A stretch of DNA of 64,000 nt, from the NCBI RefSeq assembly GCF_022549675.1, contig NZ_JAKZGR010000003.1, positions 186,001 through 250,000 of the forward strand, written 5' to 3'. Below, piece by piece: positions 9,077 to 18,537 of the stretch. A model generated the notes under the pieces. The model was not told the origin of the DNA. It was given only the letters and a program-made list of their open reading frames with translations, and searched no databases. Numbering within the stretch: the first letter of the stretch is position 1; each line of letters opens with the position of its first letter. Source of the DNA: Belliella kenyensis. GTDB lineage: Bacteria > Bacteroidota > Bacteroidia > Cytophagales > Cyclobacteriaceae. The position numbers were made by a program, and so were the translations under genes.

Positions 9077-9589
9077 ATGAGAAATAGAATCATTGTAGGT
9101 GCTATTGTAGGGTCATTGCTGACGATTGGGATAATTCTATTTCAAAACTTAGGCGGTTTCAACGAGGTGACTTTTACCACACTGGATGAGCCAAGTATTG
9201 TACTGCATGGCTTGACCTTCGAAGGTACGCCTCAAGATGAACAGATCAGGCATACTTTCGAGAAAGTGGGAGGGGAAGCTTCGAAGAGAAGTTTACCTCT
9301 TTTTACCTTGTATTATGTAGAGCCAGCAGGGAAACTAGATACAATGAAAGTCTTCGTCGGCATTGAAGCTCAAGATTCTATTCCAGGCTTTGAGACGTAC
9401 AAGTTTACAGCTGATCTAGGTATAGTAGCGCATGTAAATGCTCATCGGCTTGTCATGCCAGGGCCGAATAAAGTTAAGTCCAAAATCAGGACACATTTAA
9501 AGAATCAAGGATCAAAAGAACCTTTTTTGTATTTGGATAAAATCATTGATACCGAATCTGTCCAAGTTATTGGGCTTATTAACCAATAA
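9077..9589 (+). CDS. Membrane-anchored protein, possibly GyrI-like
   Basis: A 170-residue protein with one N-terminal hydrophobic anchor (RIIVGAIVGSLLTIGIILF) and a soluble domain. The domain pattern (EQIRHTFEKVGGEA... LYYVEP... VFVGIEA...) loosely resembles the GyrI-like small-molecule-binding fold; this is weak inference. It starts 1 bp after the stop of the preceding barrel gene, which suggests translational coupling. Function unknown. Confidence 0.75.
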   Translation: MRNRIIVGAIVGSLLTIGIILFQNLGGFNEVTFTTLDEPSIVLHGLTFEGTPQDEQIRHTFEKVGGEASKRSLPLFTLYYVEPAGKLDTMKVFVGIEAQDSIPGFETYKFTADLGIVAHVNAHRLVMPGPNKVKSKIRTHLKNQGSKEPFLYLDKIIDTESVQVIGLINQ

Positions 9590-9723
9590 CTGGAGGTTTT
9601 ACTCTTTACTTTATTAGGAGTTGATTTTGGTATAGTTTTGGTAAACCCGCTCATATCACTCATGTGAAACTTATGTTTCCAAAAGGTCGTAGAAAAAGAA
9701 TATCCACATTTAAATTTAGCATT

Positions 9724-10260
9724 ATGAAGAATTTTATCAAAGGAGTGCTTGCATTTGGCATGATTGCCATGTTTGCCTGTGAAGGACCGATGGGACCTCC
9801 AGGTTCTCCAGGTCTTCCAGGGGCTGATGGTGTTACCATTGTAGGTCAAGTATTTGAGACTGATTTTATCAATTTTAATTCTAATAATAATTTCAGCACA
9901 GGGTTTCGAGATTTCCCATATACCATTGAGGAGACTGATAAAGTTTTGGTCTATGCCCTTTGGAGAATTGAGGATAATGTGGATGTATGGAGATTGCTTC
10001 CGCAAATGAATATCGAGTTTTCAGAGTTAGGTATATTTTTCTATAACTATGAGTTTACGATGTTTGATTACAATATATTCATGGAAGGGAATTTTAATTT
10101 GTCACAATTGCCCTCGGAGTATAGAGACAATCAAATTTTCAGAGTTGTAATTCTCCCTGTAGACCCAATGGGAGCAAATGCAAGGATAGATTATTCGGAC
10201 TTTGACGGAGTGATGAAGCTACTAGACAAAACAGAAGAAGATATCATCAAATTGAACTAA
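9724..10260 (+). CDS. Lipoprotein with a short collagen-like tract
   Basis: A 178-residue lipoprotein. The start is placed at ATG 9724, because the 20 residues encoded upstream in frame would sit before the signal peptide (MKNFIKGVLAFGMIAMFAC, lipobox Cys about 19). Directly after the lipidated Cys there are about five Gly-X-Y triplets (GPMGPPGSPGLPGADG), then a ~140-residue acidic and aromatic domain of unknown fold. Bacteroidota have many lipoproteins with this Cys plus collagen-like linker layout, where the tract probably holds the domain off the membrane. A good terminator follows directly. Confidence 0.85.
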   Translation: MKNFIKGVLAFGMIAMFACEGPMGPPGSPGLPGADGVTIVGQVFETDFINFNSNNNFSTGFRDFPYTIEETDKVLVYALWRIEDNVDVWRLLPQMNIEFSELGIFFYNYEFTMFDYNIFMEGNFNLSQLPSEYRDNQIFRVVILPVDPMGANARIDYSDFDGVMKLLDKTEEDIIKLN

Positions 10261-10266
10261 AATAAT

Positions 10267-10291
10267 AAAGCCTCCTTGTGAGGCTTTTTTT
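10267..10291 (+). terminator. Rho-independent terminator
   Basis: Stem AAAGCCTC (10267-10274) / GAGGCTTT (10280-10287), 5-nt loop, then a T run. It closes the group of genes 8488-10260. Confidence 0.88.
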
Positions 10292-10424
10292 ATGAGTTTT
10301 TTGAAATTTTTGGAGTAATCTAGTTTTGTTTTTTTTACGTTATTGAAATAGTTGCATAAAAGAACAAGTTAAAATTCAATTTCCAATTTTATGCTTCATT
10401 TTCTATTAATTTAATTTCCTGACT

Positions 10425-10432
10425 TATCTTTG
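10425..10432 (+). promoter_or_regulatory. -7 promoter box of hemE
   Basis: TATCTTTG is an exact TAnnTTTG match and ends only 4 nt before the hemE ATG. The predicted transcription start falls on or beside the start codon, implying a leaderless mRNA. Confidence 0.6.
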
Positions 10433-10436
10433 CGAC

Positions 10437-11468
10437 ATGCAATTGAAAAACGACTTATTGATTAGGGCTGCCAAAGGTGAAGCTGTAGAACGAACTCCAG
10501 TGTGGCTGATGCGCCAAGCGGGTAGGATACTTCCAGAGTATAGAGCGGTAAGAGAAAGTGTGAGTGGATTTATAGAGCTTGCTCAGACTCCTGAACTAGC
10601 TGCAGAAGTTACTATACAGCCAGTGGATATTTTAGGTGTAGATGCTGCCATTATTTTTTCTGATATCTTGGTGATTCCAGAAGCTATGGGCTTACCATAT
10701 GAAATGGTGGAGAAGAGAGGTCCTTGGTTTCCAAATGTAGTAAGCTCAGTTGCGGATTTGAAAAAGCTGAGGATTGCAGATGGAGTAGATGACCTGAGCT
10801 ATGTGATCGATGCGATCAAAATCACCAAAAGAGAGCTGGATGGGAGAGTGCCATTGATTGGTTTTGCAGGTGCACCTTGGACTATTTTTGCCTATATGAT
10901 CGAGGGATCAGGAAGCAAGACATTTTCTAAAGCAAGAGCCATGCTCTACACCCAGCCTGAAATGTCGCATCAATTACTCCAGATGATCACAGATAGTACG
11001 ATCAATTACCTGAAGGCTCAAATAGCAGCAGGAGTTGATCTGATCCAATTGTTTGATAGCTGGGCAGGAATATTACCTCCTGAGCATTATGAGACATTCT
11101 CCCTAAAGTATATAGCTCAGATCTGTGACGCAATCAATGAAGTGCCAAAAACTGTATTCGCCAAAGGAGCGTTTTTTGCCAGAGAGCAGATGGGTAAACT
11201 AAATTGTGAGACTATTGGCCTTGATTGGAATATGGGTGTTGCTGAGTCACGCAAGATGATAGGTGATGATAAGACATTACAAGGAAACTTAGATCCAGCT
11301 GCCTTATATGGTTCTGCAAAAGAAGTGGAACTGGTTACAAACCTAATGATGGATCAGTTTAAGGGTGGAAGGCATATAGCAAACCTAGGTCATGGTGTTT
11401 ATCCTGATATTAGCCCAGATAAGGTAAAGGTATTTATAGAGACTGTGAAAAATTACGCTAAGCGTTGA
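10437..11468 (+). CDS. hemE: Uroporphyrinogen decarboxylase
   Basis: A 343-residue cytosolic enzyme that removes four carboxyl groups from uroporphyrinogen III to give coproporphyrinogen III in haem synthesis. The family signature near the N-terminus, [16 protein letters not shown], contains the substrate-binding Arg residues. The second signature [16 protein letters not shown] is at about 140-155, and [10 protein letters not shown] and NLGHGVYPD are near the C-terminus. Length is normal. It is monocistronic, with its own promoter box and terminator. No other haem gene is in the window. Confidence 0.97.
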   Translation: MQLKNDLLIRAAKGEAVERTPVWLMRQAGRILPEYRAVRESVSGFIELAQTPELAAEVTIQPVDILGVDAAIIFSDILVIPEAMGLPYEMVEKRGPWFPNVVSSVADLKKLRIADGVDDLSYVIDAIKITKRELDGRVPLIGFAGAPWTIFAYMIEGSGSKTFSKARAMLYTQPEMSHQLLQMITDSTINYLKAQIAAGVDLIQLFDSWAGILPPEHYETFSLKYIAQICDAINEVPKTVFAKGAFFAREQMGKLNCETIGLDWNMGVAESRKMIGDDKTLQGNLDPAALYGSAKEVELVTNLMMDQFKGGRHIANLGHGVYPDISPDKVKVFIETVKNYAKR

Positions 11469-11920
11469 GAATAGTATTCGATTCAAGCAGTATGTGCCTT
11501 GAATTCAGCCTTGCAATTCATTTTAAGTGATTGCAGGGCTTTTTTTATGCTCAATAAGTAAGTAGGTTAATATTGGGTCTGGTTTTTTTGATTTTTTGTT
11601 TTTTTGAACAAAATCAGTCGATTTTCTAATCGTATAAAAGATTTTTTTTGTTAAAAAATCATAATTAAAGTGTTGGAAATGACTTAGTATTTTAATTATG
11701 CCCTGTTTTAGAATTTATACGACATAATAATTGACTGGTTTTTTTGAAATTTCCATAATAAATCTATGTTATGCTTATTTTTTTAATTAAAAAAACTGAT
11801 ATATGTTGTCTTTTATAAAATCATGGTTAAATTTGAAACTGTTATATCAGTATAAAACATAAAAAATGATTTATAAGGATGTTTTTAAAACCTATTTCTA
11901 ACAAAAACCTATTTAAAACA
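11469..11920. other. Long AT-rich leader region before an outer-membrane protein
   Basis: After the hemE terminator there are about 370 bp without a gene. Three closely spaced T tracts (about 11583-11605) and an A/T hairpin near 11640-11660 suggest curved DNA. A 9-bp inverted repeat, ACTGATATA (11795-11803) / TATATCAGT (11843-11851), lies closer to the gene. I cannot place a promoter with confidence. Confidence 0.45.
11507..11546 (+). terminator. Terminator after hemE
   Basis: 11-bp stem AGCCTTGCAAT (11507-11517) / ATTGCAGGGCT (11530-11540) with one G-U pair, 12-nt loop, then a T run. Confidence 0.85.
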
Positions 11921-12676
11921 ATGAAAAACAGATTTACAAAAGTATTGGCAAAGGCCTCAGCATTGGTTGCGCTTTGTTTGGTATTGATTTCAGCTCCTGC
12001 ACTTGCTCAAGATGATAGCAGATTCAGCATGGATGTTACTTTAAACTCAGATACCTTTTTTGGATTTTATCCATTCTTTGCTGGTTCATATAGTGTAAGT
12101 AGCAATGTTGACTTTACATTTTACGGAATTCTATGGTCTGGTGGTAACAATAGTGCAGGTGCTGGAGGTGGACCATGGGGTAACTGGACTGAGTTTGGTG
12201 TTGGTATTGGTCTTGAACCAGCAGAGGGATTAAGCATTAGCCCACAAATTGGTATAACAGGAGGTAATCTTTTATCTTCAGGTACAAATGGACCTTCCAT
12301 ATTTGGAGATGGTATTGTTCCAAACTTGACAATTGGTCTTGATAAAGCAAAAACTGAAGGTGAGATATACTTAGGATATTATGCGCCTTTAAGAAATGAA
12401 GCACCTGCAAATGGTACAACTTTGTCTTACCTTCACTATTGGGCAAACTTTGGTGTAAAGGCTTCAGATTTCTTTTCTGTGGGAGCACATTATGAGCACT
12501 TAATCAACACTGGTGGATCAAATGTCTCTTCTTCTTCTGATGTATATCAGTGGTTAGGTCCGTATATTCAGTTTAGTAAGCCAACAGGTGGTGCTTTTGC
12601 TAGATTATCTTTTGGTACTGATTTAGTTGCTGGAAGTGATTCTTTCTTTAAAGTAACTACAGGATTTAGTTTCTAA
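11921..12676 (+). CDS. Outer-membrane beta-barrel protein, uncharacterised
   Basis: A 251-residue protein with a standard signal peptide (hydrophobic core ALVALCLVLISAPALA, cleavage before QDD), so the start is set at ATG 11921; the longer frame from 11879 adds 14 residues with no signal character. The mature part is rich in Gly, Ser, Thr and aromatic residues in short alternating strands and ends TTGFSF with a terminal Phe, as in barrel proteins exported by the BAM machinery. It may belong to an uncharacterised DUF family of such proteins. The long AT-rich leader and perfect terminator suggest strong, separate expression. Confidence 0.8.
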   Translation: MKNRFTKVLAKASALVALCLVLISAPALAQDDSRFSMDVTLNSDTFFGFYPFFAGSYSVSSNVDFTFYGILWSGGNNSAGAGGGPWGNWTEFGVGIGLEPAEGLSISPQIGITGGNLLSSGTNGPSIFGDGIVPNLTIGLDKAKTEGEIYLGYYAPLRNEAPANGTTLSYLHYWANFGVKASDFFSVGAHYEHLINTGGSNVSSSSDVYQWLGPYIQFSKPTGGAFARLSFGTDLVAGSDSFFKVTTGFSF

Positions 12677-12700
12677 TCCAATACTAACAATTTAATGAAG

Positions 12701-12732
12701 AGCTGTCTAACAAATGTTAGACAGCTTTTTTT
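12701..12732 (+). terminator. Strong terminator after outer-membrane protein
   Basis: Perfect 11-bp stem AGCTGTCTAAC (12701-12711) / GTTAGACAGCT (12716-12726), 4-nt loop, then a run of T. Confidence 0.93.
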
Positions 12733-12954
12733 AGTTAATTTAATCCATGATTTCAGGATAAATGCTTTACAATTGAGGGAAATTGTTGGAATTAAGTGTG
12801 GATTCCGCTAAGTTTCGAATATAAACAATCAAGAAGTGTTCATAAAACAGTTGATTGTCTATTTGAGACTATTTTTTTGACTTAAATAAACGCTAGAATT
12901 AATAATATTTCATAAACAAGATGACCTCGTTTATTGAGATAGAAAGAATAGCAA

Positions 12955-13512
12955 ATGACAAAGAATGAAATATTGAATAATTTGAATAGGGGGGATCAAA
13001 AAGCTTTCAAAATGCTTTTCGATATGATGTTTTATGGACTTTTTGGGTACGCGTACAAGTTTGTGAAGAGCAAAGAAATTGCTGAGGAGCTGGTGGAAGA
13101 TGTGATGGTGATCATGTGGGAGAAACAAGGTCAGTTTGATGAATACGACAGGTTGAAGGCTTATCTTTTTGGTGTTTTAAGAAACAAAGCCCTAGATTAC
13201 CTCAAGTCAAATAGTAAGATGATGTTTTCTGAAATTGATAATCACGAAATTGCCGATGAAGGGCCAGCTGTGATTGAAGAAGAATTACACGTGTTGATAT
13301 ACCATGCTTTAGATTCTTTACCTGCCAAATGCCGTCAAGTTTTTGAATTGTCTTGTATTGAAGGACTTAAATACAGTGAGATCTCAGAAAGAATGGGTAT
13401 ATCAATTAATACAGTGAAATCTCAAAGAAGCAGAGCCATTAAGTTGACAAGGAGTTTTTTGGATGAGTATATGCTCGCCTTGTACCTTTCATTTTACATG
13501 CATAACCTCTGA
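12955..13512 (+). CDS. ECF-type RNA polymerase sigma factor
   Basis: A 185-residue sigma-70 family protein of the Bacteroidota SusC-associated ECF group. Region 2 spans about residues 10-90 (EELVEDVMVIMWEKQ, then LKAYLFGVLRNKALDYLKS), and region 4 about 120-170 (LDSLPAKCRQVFELSCIEGLKYSEISERMG, a helix-turn-helix that binds the -35 region). The anti-sigma gene follows 100 bp downstream and the SusC gene after that. It should direct transcription of the uptake operon once released by FecR. Confidence 0.93.
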   Translation: MTKNEILNNLNRGDQKAFKMLFDMMFYGLFGYAYKFVKSKEIAEELVEDVMVIMWEKQGQFDEYDRLKAYLFGVLRNKALDYLKSNSKMMFSEIDNHEIADEGPAVIEEELHVLIYHALDSLPAKCRQVFELSCIEGLKYSEISERMGISINTVKSQRSRAIKLTRSFLDEYMLALYLSFYMHNL

Positions 13513-13612
13513 TTTTTCAGAATATTATTTCTGCTAATTTTTTTTTAAAAAAACTTGATTTTTTTTCCACCCATTTCAAGAAAATCATCGACTTACTTCA
13601 AACACCCTAAAG

Positions 13613-14800
13613 ATGAATAATCTCATAGACGCATTTAAAATAGCATTAGGCATTTTTAAATCTAAAACAGAAACTTTCGACTCTAAAGAAGAGGAGGTCT
13701 ATAAATTATGGTCCAAAGACCCTGCTAACAAGAGATTTATTGATGAAATCACTTCAAATCATAGAATCAAAGAAAAAATAGGGCTCTATGATTCTGCTGA
13801 TAAAGAAGCGGTCTGGGCGAAAACTTTGGACAGGATATCCATAGATAAAAAGTCAAATTACCACATTGATTTTTGGAATAGGGGTAGAAGGATAGCAGCG
13901 ATTCTAGTGATTGGGCTTTTGATTAGTATGGGGGTTTCTACCTTGATGCTTCTCAATCAAAATGAGCAAACAGAATTTGCTCATTTCTTACCTGGAAGCA
14001 GCAAGGCTATATTGATCATGGAAGATGGAAAGCAAATCAATCTCAATAGCAATGACCAAGAAGTTTCAAGCTCTAATGGATTCTTACTAAGAAGTAAGCA
14101 GAGTATACTGGATTATATGAGCCAATCTAAGCTTCATACAGTAATAGAGGAGGAGATAAAAATGCATACACTCATTGTGCCCCTTGGTGGAGAGTACAGG
14201 GTAAGCCTTTCGGATGGGACTAAAGTATGGATGAATTCAGCATCTACGCTTAAATACCCTGTTTTATTCACTGGAGAAACTAGGGAAGTTGAGCTAGTTG
14301 GTGAAGCTTATTTCGAAGTCTCTAAAGGAGATAAGGAGTTTAGAATAAAATCTGGTGAAGCACAGATTATTGTTTTGGGTACCTCATTCAACCTAAGATC
14401 TTATCCAGATGATGACAACATTACGACAACTTTGGTGACGGGCAAGGTTAAAATGAATGTAGGAGAAAAAGAATTGGATTTAACCCCAGGTTTACAAGGA
14501 AGATATCATAAAGTGGATAAATCATTTACGGCAAAGCCAGTTAATGTGAAAGAAAGCATCGCTTGGAAAGACGGGGTGTTTTATTTTGAAGAAGAAACAT
14601 TAGAAGAAATATTAAAACAGTACGGCCGATGGTACGATATGAAGGTGAAATTTGAGAACTCGGCTTTGAAAAGCAAAACCTATACTGGGGTTTTTAAGAA
14701 AGATGATGCAATAGAAGTGTTTTTTGATATGGTCAGTGAGACCTCCGATATTTCATTTGAAGCAAAAGGTGATACAATAATCATTAAGAATCAAAAATAG
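13613..14800 (+). CDS. FecR-type anti-sigma factor
   Basis: A 395-residue single-pass inner-membrane protein. The cytoplasmic N-terminus (about 1-88) should bind the ECF sigma encoded just upstream. A transmembrane helix follows at about 92-114 (AAILVIGLLISMGVSTLMLL). The periplasmic part holds the FecR domain (about 190-285, with LSDGTKVWMNSASTLKYP and EVELVGEAYFEVSK) and a C-terminal DUF4974-like domain (about 315-390, EEILKQYGRWYDMKV). It is expected to sense the occupied state of the SusC transporter through the STN domain of that protein. Confidence 0.93.
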   Translation: MNNLIDAFKIALGIFKSKTETFDSKEEEVYKLWSKDPANKRFIDEITSNHRIKEKIGLYDSADKEAVWAKTLDRISIDKKSNYHIDFWNRGRRIAAILVIGLLISMGVSTLMLLNQNEQTEFAHFLPGSSKAILIMEDGKQINLNSNDQEVSSSNGFLLRSKQSILDYMSQSKLHTVIEEEIKMHTLIVPLGGEYRVSLSDGTKVWMNSASTLKYPVLFTGETREVELVGEAYFEVSKGDKEFRIKSGEAQIIVLGTSFNLRSYPDDDNITTTLVTGKVKMNVGEKELDLTPGLQGRYHKVDKSFTAKPVNVKESIAWKDGVFYFEEETLEEILKQYGRWYDMKVKFENSALKSKTYTGVFKKDDAIEVFFDMVSETSDISFEAKGDTIIIKNQK

Positions 14801-14862
14801 AAAGCTACACACCCACAATCCAGCAAAAAAGAAAATGTTCAACCACAAAACCTAAATAATTT

Positions 14863-17800
14863 ATGATGAAAAGTTTTACTAAAGATCCGAACTTGCTGGC
14901 AGACAAGCAGCGAGACCCTGTAAGAGTGAGAATGTTAAGAAAATCAATGTTGCTGTTGCTGATTTCTTTCTTCAGCTTGACCGTCAATGCACTCCCTCAG
15001 AAAGTAACCATAGAGCTGAATCAAAAACCCCTTAGGGAGGCGTTTGATTTATTGAAAAGGAAAAGTGATGCGGTATTATTCTTTAGTCATGATGAGATAG
15101 ATCTGAGCCAAGTGGTGTCAGGGAAGTTTTACAATCAAGAAATTGAGGAAGTATTAGAGAAATTGATTGGACAGAATTACAATGTGTCTGTAAGAGAAGG
15201 AAATGTTTACATCATATCTCCTAAAAAGACAACGGATGTTATAAAAACAGTAGTAGATCAGGTTAGGGTAAGAGGAAAAGTAATAAGTGTAAATGGTGAA
15301 CCCATGCCTGGATCGATCATTAGAGTAAAAGGTACTACGCTCGGAAGTGTGACAGATGCAGATGGCGACTTCTCTATGATGGTTCCATCGAATGAATCAA
15401 TTCTAGTAGTAAGTTTCATTGGTTTTATTACTAGGGAGGTGACTGTAGGAAACCAGACAGAGCTTACGATTATCTTAGAAGAAGAGACAACAGCTCTTTC
15501 TGAAGTGACTGTAGTCTCTACTGGGTTTATGGATGTGGATAAAAGAAGGTTTACAGGTGCGGTGAGTTCATTGGATGGAAGAGACGTGAAAATGGAAGGT
15601 CCTGTTGATATTTCAAGGATGCTAGAAGGTAGGGCTTCTGGCGTATCTGTGCAGAACGTCTCTGGTACATTTGGATCGGCGCCCAAGTTGAGAATTCGAG
15701 GTGCTACTTCGATCACAGGTGATAACAAGCCACTTTGGGTAGTGGATGGTGTGATCTTGGAAGATGTAGTCAACGTGTCAAATGATCAATTGGCAAGCGG
15801 TGATCCCATGACTTTGATAGGGTCATCAGTAGCAGGGATCAATGCAGATGATATAGAAAGCTTTGATATCCTGAAAGATGCTGCTGCCACTGCTCTCTAT
15901 GGAGCTAGAGCAATGAATGGTGTGGTTGTGATCACTACCAAAAAAGGACGTGTAGGGAAACCCATCGTGACCTATACAGGTAATTACTCAACTTACCTTA
16001 AGCCAAACTACAGCAATTTCAATATCATGAATTCTGTAGATCAAATGTCCGTATATGCTGAAATGTATAGAAAGGGGTGGCTGAATCATGCAAGTACTGC
16101 AAATGCATCAGATGGTGGTGTGTTTGTGAAAATGTATAATTTGATCAATACATATGATGAAACCACAGGTCAATTTGGCCTTCAAAATACCCCCGAGGCA
16201 AGAGCCCAATTCCTAGATAGATATGCTAGAGGAAATACAGATTGGTTTGATATTCTTTTTAGAAATTCTTTTGTACAAGAGCATTCATTGAGTATCTCAT
16301 CCGGTACTGAAAATTCAAGGCACTATTTTTCTGCAAGTTACTATAATGACAATGGATGGACCATAGCAGATAATGTCAATAGGTATACAGCTAACTTGAG
16401 ATCTAATTATGATATCTCTAATAGATTGGAGCTTGGTGTGATCGCTACAGCTTCGATCAGAGAACAGAGAACTCCCGGTACTGTCAATAGAGTGAACGAT
16501 GTGGTTCGAGGAGCATACGCAAGGGATTTTGATATTAATCCTTTCAGTTATGCCTTGAATACAAGCAGGGTGCTCACTGCATATGATGAAAATGGAGATT
16601 TAGAATTTTTTACAAGAAATTATGCTCCTTTCAATATCATTCATGAAACAGAAAACAACTTCGTAGATCTCAATATGCTAGACTTCAAGCTACAACTTGA
16701 TGCTACGTATAAGTTCAATGATAACCTGAAATATACTGCTTTGGGCTCTTACAGATATGTCAAAACAAATAGACAACATAATGTAACGGAGTACTCTAAT
16801 ATGGCAGAAGCATATAGGCAAGATTGGTCTTCCTTGATTAGATCAAGAAATCGGTTTCTTTTCAATGATCCAGATTTTCCAGCAGAAGAAGCTCAGGTGG
16901 TTTTACCGCAAGGAGGCTTGTTGAATAGAAATGAAAATTATTTGAAAAATTTCTATGCCAGGCATATGTTGCAATGGAATAAGGAATTTTCAGGAGGTCA
17001 TTTTTTAAGTTTATTTGGCGGTCAAGAGATTAAATACACCGATAGACAGACCACCTTCTTCAATGGCTATGGATTTCAATTTGATAAAGGAGGAGTACCC
17101 TTTACAGATTATAGAATTATCAAGCAGACCCTGTTAGGGAATTTCAATTACTTTGATCAAGATTTGTTCTATGATCGTTTTGTGGGATTTTTCAGTAATG
17201 TGAATTACGCATACGATGGTAAATATGTAGCAGAATTTACTACTAGATATGATGGCTCCAATATGATGGGTAACTCAAGACAAGCTAGGTGGCTTCCCAC
17301 TTGGACTGTCAGTGGAGCATGGAATGTAGATCAAGAAAATTTCATGCAACAGTATGATAAAATTGATTATTTAAAATTCCGCGCATCATATGGATTGACC
17401 GCCTCAATGGGTAATGCTACCAACTCAAGAGCTATATTCCAAAGCAATACAACATTGAGACCATATCCTTCTGAAATGGAGTCGTTGATAAATATCCAGA
17501 GTTTGGAAAACTCAGAATTGACTTGGGAAAAAAACTTTACATCGAACTTTGGTCTCGATCTTGGGCTCTGGAATGGTGCAGTTAATATCACGGCAGAATA
17601 CTATAGAAGGGATATGTTTGACCTGATCAATACAGTCAGAACATCAGGTATAGGAGGACAAGCTACTAAGTCAGCAAACTATGCCGATATGAAATCTAGT
17701 GGTGTAGATTTGAATATAGGGCACAGGTATTTGACTGGAACTGATTGGGAATGGCGTGGAAACTTGACTTTCTCTTATAATCAAACCAGAATAACAAATC

Positions 17801-18525
17801 TGAAGAATAATCCGAGAATATTTGATCTTGTCAAGCCTGAGGGAGGACCTAGCGAAGGCGGAGCAGTAAGAGGCTTATACTCTATTCCTTTTGTAGGATT
17901 AGATCCGTCTACTGGTATACCGCTTTTTATAAATGAGAACGGAGAGACAAGCTCGAATGTCTACTTACAAAGTATAGCTATCGATAACCTCATCTACGAG
18001 GGGCCAGTAGATCCTACTATATTCGGTGGGTATTCAAATAGCTTCAAATACAAAAATTTCAATATTGCTGCATTCTTCACTTATCAAGCAGGACACAAGA
18101 TTAGATTGAACCCTACATTCAGAGGGATATATTCTGATCTAGATGCTATGCCGAGAGAATTTTTGAATAGATGGACATTGCCAGGAGATGAGTTGGTGAC
18201 TGATATCCCTGCCATCATGGATCCTATTCAGGAGGGATTGTTGGGCAGTGTTTATCCTTACAATAATTACAACTATTCTTCGGCAAGGGTAGCGGATGGT
18301 TCCTTTGTGAAATTGAGAACGATGACTTTTGGGTATATGCTTCCTCGATCCTTTGTAGACAAAATGCAAGCACAGAATGTGACGATCAATCTACATGCTA
18401 CCAACTTGTGGACCATCTATGCAGACAAAAAACTAAACGGTCAAGACCCTGAGTTTTTTAATTCTGGTGGGGTGGCTTTGCCTTTGCCTAGACAATTTAC
18501 CTTGTCCCTAAAAGCAATTTTCTAG
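14863..18525 (+). CDS. SusC/RagA family TonB-linked outer-membrane transporter with STN domain
   Basis: A 1220-residue outer-membrane receptor. After an N-terminal cytoplasmic tail and signal segment (about 24-45) comes an STN (secretin/TonB N-terminal) domain at about 46-115, typical of receptors that signal to FecR. A carboxypeptidase-like regulatory domain follows at about 130-210 (VRGKVISVNGEPMPGSIIRV). The TonB plug is at about 220-340 (SLDGRDVKMEGPVDISRMLEG, DILKDAAATALYGARAMNG), then the beta-barrel, ending in LKAIF. With SusD it imports a bound ligand using TonB energy. Substrate is not known; no glycoside hydrolase is nearby, and the linked metallohydrolase suggests a peptide or protein-like ligand. 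Confidence 0.95.
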   Translation: MMKSFTKDPNLLADKQRDPVRVRMLRKSMLLLLISFFSLTVNALPQKVTIELNQKPLREAFDLLKRKSDAVLFFSHDEIDLSQVVSGKFYNQEIEEVLEKLIGQNYNVSVREGNVYIISPKKTTDVIKTVVDQVRVRGKVISVNGEPMPGSIIRVKGTTLGSVTDADGDFSMMVPSNESILVVSFIGFITREVTVGNQTELTIILEEETTALSEVTVVSTGFMDVDKRRFTGAVSSLDGRDVKMEGPVDISRMLEGRASGVSVQNVSGTFGSAPKLRIRGATSITGDNKPLWVVDGVILEDVVNVSNDQLASGDPMTLIGSSVAGINADDIESFDILKDAAATALYGARAMNGVVVITTKKGRVGKPIVTYTGNYSTYLKPNYSNFNIMNSVDQMSVYAEMYRKGWLNHASTANASDGGVFVKMYNLINTYDETTGQFGLQNTPEARAQFLDRYARGNTDWFDILFRNSFVQEHSLSISSGTENSRHYFSASYYNDNGWTIADNVNRYTANLRSNYDISNRLELGVIATASIREQRTPGTVNRVNDVVRGAYARDFDINPFSYALNTSRVLTAYDENGDLEFFTRNYAPFNIIHETENNFVDLNMLDFKLQLDATYKFNDNLKYTALGSYRYVKTNRQHNVTEYSNMAEAYRQDWSSLIRSRNRFLFNDPDFPAEEAQVVLPQGGLLNRNENYLKNFYARHMLQWNKEFSGGHFLSLFGGQEIKYTDRQTTFFNGYGFQFDKGGVPFTDYRIIKQTLLGNFNYFDQDLFYDRFVGFFSNVNYAYDGKYVAEFTTRYDGSNMMGNSRQARWLPTWTVSGAWNVDQENFMQQYDKIDYLKFRASYGLTASMGNATNSRAIFQSNTTLRPYPSEMESLINIQSLENSELTWEKNFTSNFGLDLGLWNGAVNITAEYYRRDMFDLINTVRTSGIGGQATKSANYADMKSSGVDLNIGHRYLTGTDWEWRGNLTFSYNQTRITNLKNNPRIFDLVKPEGGPSEGGAVRGLYSIPFVGLDPSTGIPLFINENGETSSNVYLQSIAIDNLIYEGPVDPTIFGGYSNSFKYKNFNIAAFFTYQAGHKIRLNPTFRGIYSDLDAMPREFLNRWTLPGDELVTDIPAIMDPIQEGLLGSVYPYNNYNYSSARVADGSFVKLRTMTFGYMLPRSFVDKMQAQNVTINLHATNLWTIYADKKLNGQDPEFFNSGGVALPLPRQFTLSLKAIF

Positions 18526-18537
18526 TATCAATTTAAT

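Noticed and set aside
9505-10005. Minus-strand ORF of 166 codons
   Set aside because: Lies across two plus-strand genes, one with a lipoprotein signal and collagen-like tract; no domain or start signal supports it.
15258-15773. Minus-strand ORF of 171 codons inside the SusC gene
   Set aside because: Antisense shadow of a clearly real protein with TonB plug motifs; its translation is low-complexity Ser/Thr/Pro without any family pattern.
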